Shown here: in pieces, positions 24,505 to 32,820 of the stretch
Layout of the letters: the number at the start of each line of letters is the position of its first letter
Numbering within the stretch: the first letter of the stretch is position 1
Source of the DNA: Paenibacillus tepidiphilus
GTDB taxonomy: Bacteria > Bacillota > Bacilli > Paenibacillales > Paenibacillaceae
Length of the DNA: 45,686 nucleotides
Assembly: GCF_008635795.1 (NCBI RefSeq)
Contig: NZ_VWRQ01000035.1
Span: forward strand, 1 to 45,686
Reading direction: 5' to 3'
The notes under the pieces: generated by a model
The model's input: the letters and a program-made list of their open reading frames with translations, nothing else
What the model was told of the DNA's origin: nothing
Databases searched by the model: none
Translations under genes and position numbers: made by a program

Positions 24505-25674
24505 ATGAACAAGATGAATACTTTACGGAACAAGACGGTAACGCTGCTGCTCGCCGGACTATTGTCCGTCAGCCTGGGGAGTGCCGCTGTACCGGCGCAG
24601 GCGGCGGCTTCGGCACCTGCCTGCGGCAGCGGTGACCACGGGCTGCTGCAGCAGCTGCAGGCCAAGCAGGCGGCTGATGCCGGAGGGTTAATGTTTAATG
24701 ATATCAGCTTTCTCAGCGGCGATACGGGCCGGGCAGCCGGCAACGGCTTCATGGTCGGAACGTCGGACGGGGGATGCCAATTCCAGACGATTTATGAAGG
24801 ACAATGGAATTTCCGGCAGATTTCGTTTCCCGACAATGTCCACGGCTGGGCCCTGGCTTCCGTGCAGGATGGCTCGGCGAGCTATCTGATTGCCACTTCA
24901 GACGGCGGAACGACCTGGAAACGTCTGGGGCAGCAGGCAGTCACCTTCGAACGGATCGAGTTTCAGGACAGCAAGCACGGCTTCGGCTACAACCGGAGCT
25001 CGACGTATTATACAGCCGACGGCGGAGCAAGCTGGAGCCGCATTTCGACTCCGGCCAATACCCGGGGCGCGGAGTTTACCGACCGGAAGCGCGGCTGGGC
25101 GGTTGTAGTGGCTCCGGGAGAAGGCTACCGGGTCATGAAGACCGTGAACGGAGGCCAGAGCTGGAGCCTCGCATTCAAGGCGAAATACGCCTATCCGGAA
25201 TATGGGCGGGTATATGCCGAAGGCGCTCAGGTGTACGCGCTGCTCTATGGAGGAACGGGTATGTCCCAGACCTCATATTCGCTGTATGCCAGCGCCGACA
25301 GTGGAGCGCACTTTAAACGGGTCATAGCGGAGTCAACGGCTGGCGGCGGAGCTGCTCCGGGCAGCGGCCAGGCCCAGCACACCTCCGGGCCGGCTTCCGG
25401 CAAACCGGGCAACATGCAGCTTGTGGACGGAAGCACAGCCTTTCTTGTCGGGTATTCTCCAGCCGGGGAACAGGTGGCGGTAGGCCGCACATTTAACGGG
25501 GGCAAAGACTGGACCAATCTTCCGGCTATAGATGCATATGAAGGCATAATCTCTTTTGTGGATAAGCAGAAGGGCTGGCTGGCGGCGAGAGGACCGGAGG
25601 GCAGTACTCTATATGCGACAGCGGACGGCGGGGCAAGCTGGAAGGCCAAGCTTACCTTTAAAGACACAGAATAA
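24505..25674 (+). CDS. Secreted Asp-box beta-propeller protein
   Basis: A 389-residue exported protein with a signal peptide (about 1-34, ending VPAQAAA). At least five Asp-box (BNR) turns are visible: SDGGTTWKRL, ADGGASWSRI, VNGGQSWSL, FNGGKDWTNL and ADGGASWKAK. Degenerate copies add to these, as in sialidase-like or Ycf48/HCF136-like propellers. No sialidase catalytic arginine triad can be assigned. It is probably an extracellular binding or folding factor, but the role is unknown. The ATG at 24505 has TAGGAGGTG upstream. It is transcribed divergently from the PBP gene. Confidence 0.82.
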   Translation: MNKMNTLRNKTVTLLLAGLLSVSLGSAAVPAQAAASAPACGSGDHGLLQQLQAKQAADAGGLMFNDISFLSGDTGRAAGNGFMVGTSDGGCQFQTIYEGQWNFRQISFPDNVHGWALASVQDGSASYLIATSDGGTTWKRLGQQAVTFERIEFQDSKHGFGYNRSSTYYTADGGASWSRISTPANTRGAEFTDRKRGWAVVVAPGEGYRVMKTVNGGQSWSLAFKAKYAYPEYGRVYAEGAQVYALLYGGTGMSQTSYSLYASADSGAHFKRVIAESTAGGGAAPGSGQAQHTSGPASGKPGNMQLVDGSTAFLVGYSPAGEQVAVGRTFNGGKDWTNLPAIDAYEGIISFVDKQKGWLAARGPEGSTLYATADGGASWKAKLTFKDTE

Positions 25675-25703
25675 CGCTCAAAGCTATTGAATAGTTGTGT
25701 TAT

Positions 25704-25732
25704 AGCGGCTCCCTTGCTGGGGCCGCTTTTTG
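25704..25732 (+). terminator. Terminator of the Asp-box gene
   Basis: AGCGGCTCCC pairs with GGGGCCGCT around TTGCT and is followed by five Ts. Confidence 0.85.
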
Positions 25733-25892
25733 GTCGGGGCTCATGCCAGGCGGATTGAACCGGTAATCCTGCAATTGTTGAGCAGGGTGAATCGGCCGCG
25801 CCAACCGGTCATGTGTGCTTTTGCCCGCCGGTATGGTAAAATTTTAGTTACTTTAAAGTCCGCAAGGAAAAACCGCTAGGAGGAGTACTTCC

Positions 25893-26750
25893 ATGACGAT
25901 TCGTGTATCTGCTGTGCAGTATCATTTACATACCATAGCTTCCTTCGAGGAGTTTGCCGCCCAATGCGAGCATTATATCCGGACGGCCGATGAATACAGC
26001 GCCGATTTTGTGCTGTTTCCCGAATTTCTGACCACACAGCTGATGTCCATCGGAGACGGGCAGGGTCATGCCTTGACCATTGAGGATCTGCCGCAGTTTA
26101 CGGAACGTTACCGCGGGCTGTTCTCCGGATTCGCCCGCACATACGGCATGCATATTATCGGAGGCACCCATGTGCTGCGCAGAAACGGCAAGCTCTACAA
26201 TGTGGCGCATCTCTTTTATCCGGATGGCCGGATTGCCGAACAGGCCAAGCTTCATATTACGCCAGCAGAGGTCGAAGGCTGGAATATGGGAGCGGGCGAG
26301 GGTCTTGAAGTGTTTGAGACAGATAAAGGCACCATCGCCATGCTGACCTGCTATGATATTGAATTTCCGGAGATTGTGCGGATGGCCCGGGCCAAGGGGG
26401 CAGATGTCATCTTCTGCCCGTCCTGCACGGATGACCGCCACGGCTTTCACCGGGTCAGATACACGAGCCACGCCCGGACAATCGAGAACCAGGTTTATGT
26501 GGTACTGACGGGCACGGTGGGCTCCTTGCCGACAGTGGACCTGATGCGTGCTAACTTTGGTCAGGCCGCGGTGATTACTCCGAACGACATCCCTTTCCCG
26601 CCGCAGGGGCTGCTGGCCGAGGGCGAGATTAATTCGGACATGATCATCACAGCTGATTTGGATCTGGAGCTGTTGTACCGCGTGCGCGACAAGGGCTCGG
26701 TAACCACCTGGCGCGACCGGAGAACAGACCTGTATACGGACTGGTCTTAG
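25893..26750 (+). CDS. Carbon-nitrogen hydrolase (nitrilase superfamily)
   Basis: A 285-residue amidase-type enzyme. The catalytic triad is visible: Glu44 (LFPEFLTTQ), Lys119 (QAKLHITPAE) and Cys153 (LTCYDIEFPE). The substrate is not predictable. In many bacteria a close homologue is fused to a GNAT acetyltransferase. Here the GNAT gene follows separately after 12 bases, then a second GNAT-like gene after 20 more, giving a three-gene operon. The ATG at 25893 has TAGGAGGAG eight bases upstream. It is probably a cytoplasmic amide hydrolase working with the acetyltransferases. Confidence 0.93.
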   Translation: MTIRVSAVQYHLHTIASFEEFAAQCEHYIRTADEYSADFVLFPEFLTTQLMSIGDGQGHALTIEDLPQFTERYRGLFSGFARTYGMHIIGGTHVLRRNGKLYNVAHLFYPDGRIAEQAKLHITPAEVEGWNMGAGEGLEVFETDKGTIAMLTCYDIEFPEIVRMARAKGADVIFCPSCTDDRHGFHRVRYTSHARTIENQVYVVLTGTVGSLPTVDLMRANFGQAAVITPNDIPFPPQGLLAEGEINSDMIITADLDLELLYRVRDKGSVTTWRDRRTDLYTDWS

Positions 26751-26762
26751 GGGAGGCGCCGA

Positions 26763-27440
26763 ATGTATTACAAATCCTTTTACGCGTTTGACGGCAAGAC
26801 TCCTGTACCTGCAGTGATCCGCCAGTATAATGAAGAAGATTTTGCCGAACTGATCGTCATCCAGGCTGAAGCATTTCCGCCTCCTTATCCGGCCGAATCG
26901 TTATGGAACCGGGAGCAGCTGCTGAATCATGTAACGCTTTTTCACGAAGGCGCGTTAGCTGTGGAGGTCAACGGAGAGCTGGCCGGCTCGGTGACTGCTC
27001 TGAAGATTCATTATGAGCCGGGCACCGCGGATTCGCAGCACTCCTGGTCGGAAGTGACGGCAGACGGCTACCTGACCACCCATAAACCGGACGGCAACGC
27101 CCTCTATATAGCGGATCTGTGTGTCCGTCCCAAGTACCGCAAGCTGGGGCTGGGCAAGGAGCTGGTCCAGTCCCTGTATCACGTGGTTGTCCAGCAGAAG
27201 CTGGAGCGGCTGCTGGGCGCCGGGCGCATGCCGGGATATCACCTGCAGACGGCGGAGATGAGCGCGGAAGCCTATTTGCAGGCGGCAGTGGCCGGAACGC
27301 TGGCCGATCCCGTCATCACCTTCCTGCTGCGCTGCGGGCGTACGCCGGTCGGTGTAATCCCGGATTATCTTGATGATGAAGAATCGTGTAATTATGCGGC
27401 GCTCATGGAGTGGCGCAATCCGTTTGCCCATACTAACTGA
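26763..27440 (+). CDS. GNAT acetyltransferase paired with the nitrilase
   Basis: A 225-residue GNAT protein. The acetyl-CoA P-loop is RPKYRKLGLGKELVQSL (about 121-137), preceded by the strand ALYIADLCV. The later segment (PGYHLQTAEMSAEAYL and YLDDEESCNYAALMEW) resembles the N-terminal half of nitrilase-GNAT fusion proteins. It starts at ATG 26763 behind GGGGAGGCG, 12 bases after the hydrolase, so co-translation is likely. The substrate is unknown. Confidence 0.88.
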   Translation: MYYKSFYAFDGKTPVPAVIRQYNEEDFAELIVIQAEAFPPPYPAESLWNREQLLNHVTLFHEGALAVEVNGELAGSVTALKIHYEPGTADSQHSWSEVTADGYLTTHKPDGNALYIADLCVRPKYRKLGLGKELVQSLYHVVVQQKLERLLGAGRMPGYHLQTAEMSAEAYLQAAVAGTLADPVITFLLRCGRTPVGVIPDYLDDEESCNYAALMEWRNPFAHTN

Positions 27441-27460
27441 AACCCGGAGGAGATCATCTT

Positions 27461-28135
27461 ATGGAATATGTGCGCATCAACAGTATTGAGGACCCGTTGT
27501 TCATTCAAGTGCATCAGCTGCTATCTGAGGTGTTCCCGGCGGAGGAAGTGCTGGAATACGGCCTCTGGAAGGAGCCGCTGGAAGACCCGGACATCCGGGT
27601 GTTCGCCGCTGTTCAGGATGGGGTAGTCGTGGGTACGACGGAATACCGTTACTATTCCGACTGGAACGTGGCGATGACCGATTTCACGATCATCGGCAGG
27701 GAAGGCCTGGGCATCGGCCGCTTCCTCGCCCAGAGCCGGCTGAAGGATCTGCAGCAGCTGGCCAGCGGCAAAGGAAGCGGAGCGCTGTACGGGATGTTCG
27801 CAGAAATATATGATCCTTACCGTGTTAAGGGGCATGAATTCGGCGGCATTAAGCCGATGGACCCGTTCGTACGCAGGGAAGTACTGTCTCACCTCGGTTA
27901 TAAGCGGATCGGGTTTCCTTATGTGCATCCGTCCTGGCAGGGCGACGGCGAAGCCGTTGCCGGGCTGGACCTCTGCTTCATGCCGCAGGATGACGAGCAA
28001 ACGCAGCTTGAAGCGCAGCTTGTGGCTGATTTCCTGACCCGCTATTACGCGGTGCTGGAGAATAAGCCGCAGGAATGGCTGGATATGGTCACTCGGCTGC
28101 GCACCCAGGATAAGCTGCCCCTGCTTCCGATCTGA
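27461..28135 (+). CDS. GNAT-like acetyltransferase, third gene of the operon
   Basis: A 224-residue GNAT-like protein. The central part FAAVQDGVVVGTTEYRYY and DFTIIGREGLGIGRFLAQSRL (about 70-103) looks like the acetyl-CoA fold with an atypical P-loop (GLGIGR). A longer C-terminal region is probably helical. I do not know a named family member. The ATG at 27461 has CGGAGGAG upstream and lies 20 bases after the preceding GNAT gene. It most likely belongs to the same pathway as the nitrilase. Confidence 0.8.
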   Translation: MEYVRINSIEDPLFIQVHQLLSEVFPAEEVLEYGLWKEPLEDPDIRVFAAVQDGVVVGTTEYRYYSDWNVAMTDFTIIGREGLGIGRFLAQSRLKDLQQLASGKGSGALYGMFAEIYDPYRVKGHEFGGIKPMDPFVRREVLSHLGYKRIGFPYVHPSWQGDGEAVAGLDLCFMPQDDEQTQLEAQLVADFLTRYYAVLENKPQEWLDMVTRLRTQDKLPLLPI

Positions 28136-28326
28136 CAATGACTGATCACAGGGTAACTTTCTGGGGCTCCAAATTCAGCATTGAATTGCCCGTGTGAACT
28201 GGATATAGTGTACAATGGGAAAGCGGATGAGCCTTCTGGCAGGAGCTGTGCGCCAGCAGAGCCCCTTAGGGAAGGGTCATCAATTACTGCAAGACACACA
28301 AGCGATGAACAAGCGAGGAACACGAG

Positions 28327-28770
28327 ATGCCTGAAATACAGCCGGATAAATATAAAGTCGCCATTACTCTGGAGAGTACGCAGAATGGGGAGCGCAGTAT
28401 TCTTAAGGCAGAGGGAGAAGCCGTTGCCAAGGGTGAGGTGCTGTATATCCGTTATGAGGAAATCCAGCAGGGACCGCAAGGAGAGCAGGTATCCGTCCGC
28501 ACGACGCTGAAAGTATCTGCGAACGGATTAAAGCTGATCCGCCACGGCGGAGTGGAGTCCGAGCAGTCTTTCACGCCGGGAACCCGCCAGCCGGGATTCT
28601 ACCGTTCACCCTACACCCAGTTCAATCTTTCAACGGACACCCGCAGGCTCGATATTGTCCGCAGCGGCCGTTCACTGACGGTCTCCTGGGACTATGAGCT
28701 TTATGTATATGAAGCATTATCAGGGGAATTCGCGATCAGTATGCAAATACAGGAGGAAGCACAATCATGA
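28327..28770 (+). CDS. ywiB: YwiB-like beta-barrel protein (DUF1934)
   Basis: A 147-residue protein of the DUF1934/YwiB family, predicted as a small calycin-like beta barrel (strands such as VAITLESTQNG, EVLYIRYEE and LTVSWDYELYVY). Its biochemical function is unknown. Its stop overlaps the argS start in an ATGA, so translation is coupled. The same ywiB-argS order occurs in B. subtilis and supports the identification. The ATG at 28327 follows GAGGAACACGAG. The 191 bases before it show no other gene. Confidence 0.88.
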   Translation: MPEIQPDKYKVAITLESTQNGERSILKAEGEAVAKGEVLYIRYEEIQQGPQGEQVSVRTTLKVSANGLKLIRHGGVESEQSFTPGTRQPGFYRSPYTQFNLSTDTRRLDIVRSGRSLTVSWDYELYVYEALSGEFAISMQIQEEAQS

Positions 28771-30452
28771 CACAATCATTAAATCCGCTTCAGCTGGCCC
28801 ATGAACGGGTCAAAGAAGCAATCGCCCAAGCGGTGGTCGCCGCCGGCCTGGTGGCGAGAGAGGACCTGCCCGCTATAACGCTGGAGGTTCCCAAGGATAA
28901 ATCACACGGTGATCTGGCCACGAACGCCGCCATGCAGCTGACCAAGCTTGCCAAACGCAACCCCCGCCAGATTGCCGAGGCGATCATCGAGCATCTGAGC
29001 ACGGAAGGCGCTTCTATCGAGAAGGCGGAAATTGCCGGACCGGGCTTTATCAACTTCACGCTCTCCAAGAGCTACCTCTACCCGGTGATTGCGCTTGCTG
29101 CCGAGCAAGGCGACAATTACGGCCGCATTGACGTGGGAGCAGGCAAGAGAGTGGAGATGGAGTTCGTCAGCGCCAATCCGACCGGCAGCCTGCATCTGGG
29201 CCATGCCCGCGGCGCCGCCGTCGGCGATGCGCTCTGCAATCTGCTGGATTTCGCCGGCTATGAAGTGACGCGCGAGTATTACATCAACGATGCGGGCAAC
29301 CAGGTGGTCAATCTGACCAGATCGATTGAAGCCCGTTATCTCCAGGAGCTGGGCCAGGAAGCCGAAATGCCGGAAGACGGCTATCACGGCGAAGACATCA
29401 AGGGCTTCGCCAAGGAGCTGGTAGCCGAGCAAGGCGAGGCTCTCCTTGAGATGGCGCCGGGTGACCGCGCAGCCTTCCTGCGCAGTTACGGCCTGACCAA
29501 AGAGCTGGACAAGATCAAACGCGATCTCAGCCGCTTCCGCGTCAACTTCGATATCTGGTTCAGCGAAACCTCGCTGTACGAGAACGGACAGGTCCTGCGT
29601 GCACTCGATGAGCTGCGCGAGCGGGGCGAGGTATATGAGAAGGACGGGGCAACCTGGCTGAACACAACCAAATACGGCGACGACAAGGACCGCGTGCTGA
29701 TCAAGAATGACGGCACCTACACCTACCTGACGCCGGACATTGCTTATCACAACGATAAATATCTCCGCGGCTATGATACCATGATCAATATTTGGGGCGC
29801 CGATCACCACGGTTATATCCCGCGTATGAAGGCAGCCATGTCCGCACTTGGCAACGATCCAGACAAGCTGGTGGTACTGATCGCCCAGATGGTCAGCCTG
29901 TTCCAGAACGGCGAGAAGGTCAAGATGTCCAAGCGGACCGGTAAAGCGGTAACGATGGAGGACCTGATGGAAGAGGTGGGCCTCGACGCCATCCGCTATT
30001 TCTTCACGATGCGCAGCATGGACTCGCATCTGGACTTTGACATGGATCTGGCGATTTCGACCTCCAACGAGAATCCGGTCTACTATGTGCAGTACGCGCA
30101 TGCGCGGATTTGCAGCATCTTCCGTCAGGCGGAAGAGCAGGGCATCGTGCTGCCGGAGCTGTCAGGACTCGACTTCTCCAAGCTGACGGCTTCCCACGAA
30201 TACGAGCTGCTGCGCAAGATCGGCGAACTGCCGGCCGAGATCGCTATCGCTGCGGACAGCTATGCTCCGCACCGTCTGATCCGGTACGTTTACGATCTGG
30301 CTTCCCTGTTCCACAGCTACTACAAAGCCGAGCGCGTCATCACCGAGGACAGCGCCCAGACGCTGGCCCGTCTCGCGCTCCTGGGCGCCACGCGCACGGC
30401 GATTGCCAACGTGCTGCGCCTGGTCGGCGTTACCGCGCCGGAGCGCATGTAA
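28767..30452 (+). CDS. argS: Arginyl-tRNA synthetase
   Basis: Charges tRNA-Arg; a class I synthetase. The 561 residues comprise the ArgS-specific N-terminal domain (about 1-110), the Rossmann catalytic core with the HIGH-type motif HLGHA (in FVSANPTGSLHLGHARG), KMSKR near residue 390, and the helical DALR anticodon-binding domain ending in VTAPERM. The ATG at 28767 overlaps the ywiB stop and has AGGAGGAAGC upstream. A strong terminator follows. Confidence 0.97.
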   Translation: MTQSLNPLQLAHERVKEAIAQAVVAAGLVAREDLPAITLEVPKDKSHGDLATNAAMQLTKLAKRNPRQIAEAIIEHLSTEGASIEKAEIAGPGFINFTLSKSYLYPVIALAAEQGDNYGRIDVGAGKRVEMEFVSANPTGSLHLGHARGAAVGDALCNLLDFAGYEVTREYYINDAGNQVVNLTRSIEARYLQELGQEAEMPEDGYHGEDIKGFAKELVAEQGEALLEMAPGDRAAFLRSYGLTKELDKIKRDLSRFRVNFDIWFSETSLYENGQVLRALDELRERGEVYEKDGATWLNTTKYGDDKDRVLIKNDGTYTYLTPDIAYHNDKYLRGYDTMINIWGADHHGYIPRMKAAMSALGNDPDKLVVLIAQMVSLFQNGEKVKMSKRTGKAVTMEDLMEEVGLDAIRYFFTMRSMDSHLDFDMDLAISTSNENPVYYVQYAHARICSIFRQAEEQGIVLPELSGLDFSKLTASHEYELLRKIGELPAEIAIAADSYAPHRLIRYVYDLASLFHSYYKAERVITEDSAQTLARLALLGATRTAIANVLRLVGVTAPERM

Positions 30453-30469
30453 CGCTAGGCGCACAAGCC

Positions 30470-30510
30470 AAAGCCCCGCCCTCCCGCTTGCCCGGGAGGA
30501 CGGGGCTTTG
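30470..30510. terminator. Bidirectional terminator after argS
   Basis: AAAGCCCCG and CCTCCCG arms pair with CGGGAGG and CGGGGCTTT around a short loop. It ends just before the convergent subtilase gene. Confidence 0.9.
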
Positions 30511-30531
30511 CTGCGCCTTGGCCGCGCGGCG

Positions 30532-31698
30532 CTAGGCCTTGGCCACGCGCCGCCTGGCCCGCACGCCTGCGCGCAGCAGGCGCAGGGCATCGGCTGCGCC
30601 GCCGCCGAGGGACGAGCGGCGCTGGCCCTTGCGCAGCCGCAGCGGCATGGCCGTGCGGCGCAGGAGCAGCTTCAGCTCCCGCGGCGATACGCCGGGGCGC
30701 AGGGCGAGCAGCAGTGCGGCGGCTCCCGTGACATGCGAGGTCGCCATGGAGGTGCCGCTCATCTCTTTGTAGCCCTCCTTCAGCCAGCAGGAGGGCACGC
30801 TTTCACCAGGACCGTACACATCGATGTACGGTCCGCGGTTGCTGAAGGCCGCGACGCGGTGCCTTCGGTCCAGAGCGCCGACGGCAATGGCCTCGGGATA
30901 GCGGGCCGGATAATCCCCGCCCCGCTTGCCGTCATTGCCGGAGGAGGCGATGATGGCGATGCCGGCCCGGTAGGCCTTGATCACCACATCATGGAGCGCC
31001 TTGCTCCGCGTCTTCATGCCGAAGCTCATATTGATAATATCGATCTTGTTCTGTACGCACCAGTCGATACCCAGCACAATGTCCGAGACATAGGCCGAGC
31101 CGTTATGGTCGAAGGCTTTGACCGGATAGATCAGCGAGCGGGGCGCCACTCCCATCATGCCGCGGTTGCCGCCCGCCGCCGCAAGCGTGCCGGCAATATG
31201 CGTGCCGTGCCCGTTGTCGTCGAGCGGCAGCATGCCGCGGTGCAGCAGGTTGACGCCCGCAGCGAGCGAATGCTTGAGGTCGGGGTGCCTGTAATCTGCT
31301 CCTGTATCGATAACACCGATCTTCACATGTACACCCGTTGACTTGGACCAGGCCTGCGGGGCATGAATAGCTTTGACGCCCCAGGGCATAGCGGCGGTTT
31401 CGCTCTTCTCTCCGGCAAGCGCATGAACCTGAATGCGCAGGTCCTCTTCTATACATACTGCGCCTGCATATTTGACCATCAGCTTCTCGGCGCCGGGTCC
31501 AGGCACAAAAAAGGCCCGTATCAGCGGAGCCACCTGAATCCGCCCCACCCCCGCCCGCTTGGCCTTCAGCAGCTTCAACTGGGACAGCGCGCCGGCATAG
31601 TGGCGGGCATCATTAAAGGTGACGATGCGCCGCTCAGCATGATGGGGGGCAGCCGACATCTCTTCAAGCAGCATCTGCCAAAATCCGTAGTAATCCAT
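30532..31698 (-). CDS. S8 family subtilisin-like protease without signal peptide
   Basis: A 388-residue serine protease. Residues 1-105 contain an inhibitor-like propeptide region. The subtilase domain follows with Asp131 (VIDTGADY), His164 (NGHGTH) and Ser317 (GTSMA), plus the oxyanion Asn region ASSGNDG. No hydrophobic signal peptide is visible at the N-terminus, so it may be intracellular or exported by another route. The C-terminus is strongly basic (Arg-rich, ending RRRVAKA) and its DNA is unusually GC-rich. The ATG at 31698 has GAGGAGGGG upstream. It is not part of the corresponding B. subtilis block between argS and rpoE. Confidence 0.9.
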   Translation of the reverse strand: MDYYGFWQMLLEEMSAAPHHAERRIVTFNDARHYAGALSQLKLLKAKRAGVGRIQVAPLIRAFFVPGPGAEKLMVKYAGAVCIEEDLRIQVHALAGEKSETAAMPWGVKAIHAPQAWSKSTGVHVKIGVIDTGADYRHPDLKHSLAAGVNLLHRGMLPLDDNGHGTHIAGTLAAAGGNRGMMGVAPRSLIYPVKAFDHNGSAYVSDIVLGIDWCVQNKIDIINMSFGMKTRSKALHDVVIKAYRAGIAIIASSGNDGKRGGDYPARYPEAIAVGALDRRHRVAAFSNRGPYIDVYGPGESVPSCWLKEGYKEMSGTSMATSHVTGAAALLLALRPGVSPRELKLLLRRTAMPLRLRKGQRRSSLGGGAADALRLLRAGVRARRRVAKA

Positions 31699-31903
31699 AG
31701 GTTACGCCGTCCCCTCCTCGGTGCCGTGCTGACATATTGTATGAAGAGAGGCATATGTCTGAATGGGAACTTGCCCTTTTTTAAGGAAATAGGCTGCCCT
31801 TCGTGTCAAAAAACTGCGCCGTACATAAAATAAAGAAGAGGGCGCAGGTTCTCTATTGCAACATCCCGTAAGGAGCCATTCCTTGGCGTGGATACAGTCA
31901 TGT

Positions 31904-31929
31904 GCGGAGGGCTTCCCTCCGCCTTTTTC
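31904..31929 (+). terminator. Orphan intrinsic terminator
   Basis: GCGGAGGG (31904-31911) and CCCTCCGC (31915-31922) form a perfect stem with a 3-nt loop, followed by CTTTTTC. No plus-strand gene lies upstream in 31699-31903. The 422-base interval otherwise holds the rpoE promoter and nothing else I can support. Confidence 0.8.
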
Positions 31930-32040
31930 TCGTAACCGCACTCATAGGTCGGATAAGCTCCCGGTGCAGGGTTATTTTACGATTGCATGACTTCTCCGGA
32001 TTTGGCCTGCATTTCGCTTGCAATTTGCTTCTAAATAGGT

Positions 32041-32068
32041 TTTACTTAGGTTTGTTAATGGATATTAT
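32041..32068 (+). promoter_or_regulatory. Candidate promoter of rpoE
   Basis: TTTACT (32041-32046), a 16-nt spacer and TATTAT (32063-32068), about 50 bases before the GTG start of rpoE. Confidence 0.6.
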
Positions 32069-32120
32069 GAAATAGAGATTAACGGTAATGTGATCAATGC
32101 GTGAGAGGAAGTGTCCTTTA

Positions 32121-32678
32121 GTGAGTACGCCACTCAATTTGAAGCTGGACCCTGAGAAGATTAGAGAAATGCCGATGGTCGATCTGGCCTTCCTGGTTCT
32201 TAAAGCGGCCAATACACCTTTTTATTACCGTGACCTGATGGTCGAAGTGGCCAAGCTGCGCGGTATGACAGAAGAAGAAACCAATGATACAATTGCCCAG
32301 TTATATACCGAGATCAATATTGACGGGCGTTTTGCCTGCGTCGGCACCAACCTGTGGGGCTTGAAGCGCTGGTATCCGCTGGAACGTTCTGATGATCCTG
32401 TCGGTAACTCCAAGCGTCCACGTATCATCAACGACGAAGACGACGATCTGGAAGACGACGACTTCACCGAAGACGACGACAGCTACGCTTCCGACGAAGA
32501 GGATTTCGACGCCATCGACGAAGACCGCGACGACCTTTACTCCGACGATGACAGCGAAGAGGACGTTGACGATGAAGTAGTGCTGGATGACGAAGACCTC
32601 GACGAAGAAGAAGAGGAAGAAGAGGAAGACGAGAACTCTGACGCGGATAGCGAAGAGGACGAGAACGACGAATATTAG
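32121..32678 (+). CDS. rpoE: RNA polymerase delta subunit
   Basis: The Firmicute-specific delta subunit, which speeds RNA polymerase recycling and displaces nucleic acid. The 185 residues comprise an ordered N-terminal HARE-HTH domain (about 1-92, including NTPFYYRDLMVEVAKL and NLWGLKRWYP) and a long, almost entirely Asp/Glu C-terminal tail (about 105-185) that mimics nucleic acid. The start is GTG 32121 (MSTPLNLK), with GAGAGGAAG upstream. A longer reading from 32097 is unlikely. It precedes pyrG as in B. subtilis. Confidence 0.96.
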   Translation: MSTPLNLKLDPEKIREMPMVDLAFLVLKAANTPFYYRDLMVEVAKLRGMTEEETNDTIAQLYTEINIDGRFACVGTNLWGLKRWYPLERSDDPVGNSKRPRIINDEDDDLEDDDFTEDDDSYASDEEDFDAIDEDRDDLYSDDDSEEDVDDEVVLDDEDLDEEEEEEEEDENSDADSEEDENDEY

Positions 32679-32706
32679 AATATCGCGATAAGCTCAAAAA
32701 CGTCCC

Positions 32707-32736
32707 TTGACATGCGTTAGTGCAGTCGAGTAAACT
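32707..32736 (+). promoter_or_regulatory. Promoter of pyrG with GGGC start
   Basis: A perfect -35 TTGACA (32707-32712), an 18-nt spacer and -10 TAAACT (32731-32736). Seven bases later comes GGGCT at 32744-32748, the predicted transcript start. A GGGC start is the hallmark of CTP-regulated pyrG in B. subtilis. Confidence 0.75.
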
Positions 32737-32778
32737 ATTGCATGGGCTTATCATGAAAGTTAATATTGTTTCGAATTC

Positions 32779-32820
32779 AAAAAGTGCCCCGGCTCTACGG
32801 GTGTCACTTTTTTGTTTTTT
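32779..32820 (+). promoter_or_regulatory. pyrG leader attenuator (intrinsic terminator with C-rich arm)
   Basis: AAAAAGTG (32779-32786) pairs with CACTTTTT (32805-32812). CCCCG inside the left arm pairs with CGGG.G (32798-32803) with two bulged Ts. A long T run follows. The CCCC in the left arm could pair instead with extra Gs added at the 5' end of the transcript when CTP is low. The remaining leader to 32985 shows no gene. Confidence 0.75.

Noticed and set aside
28902..30101. A ~400-codon minus-strand frame inside argS
   Set aside because: Antisense shadow of argS with no recognisable domain or start signal.
30403..31341. A ~310-codon plus-strand frame across the argS end and the subtilase
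   Set aside because: It contains the argS terminator and runs antisense to a subtilase with a full catalytic triad. It comes from high GC content.
31741..31833. A 30-codon plus-strand frame with a CPSC motif
   Set aside because: There is no Shine-Dalgarno before the ATG and no other support.
31702..31941. A 79-codon minus-strand frame upstream of the subtilase
   Set aside because: It spans the orphan terminator hairpin and has no ribosome binding site. Its composition looks like chance.
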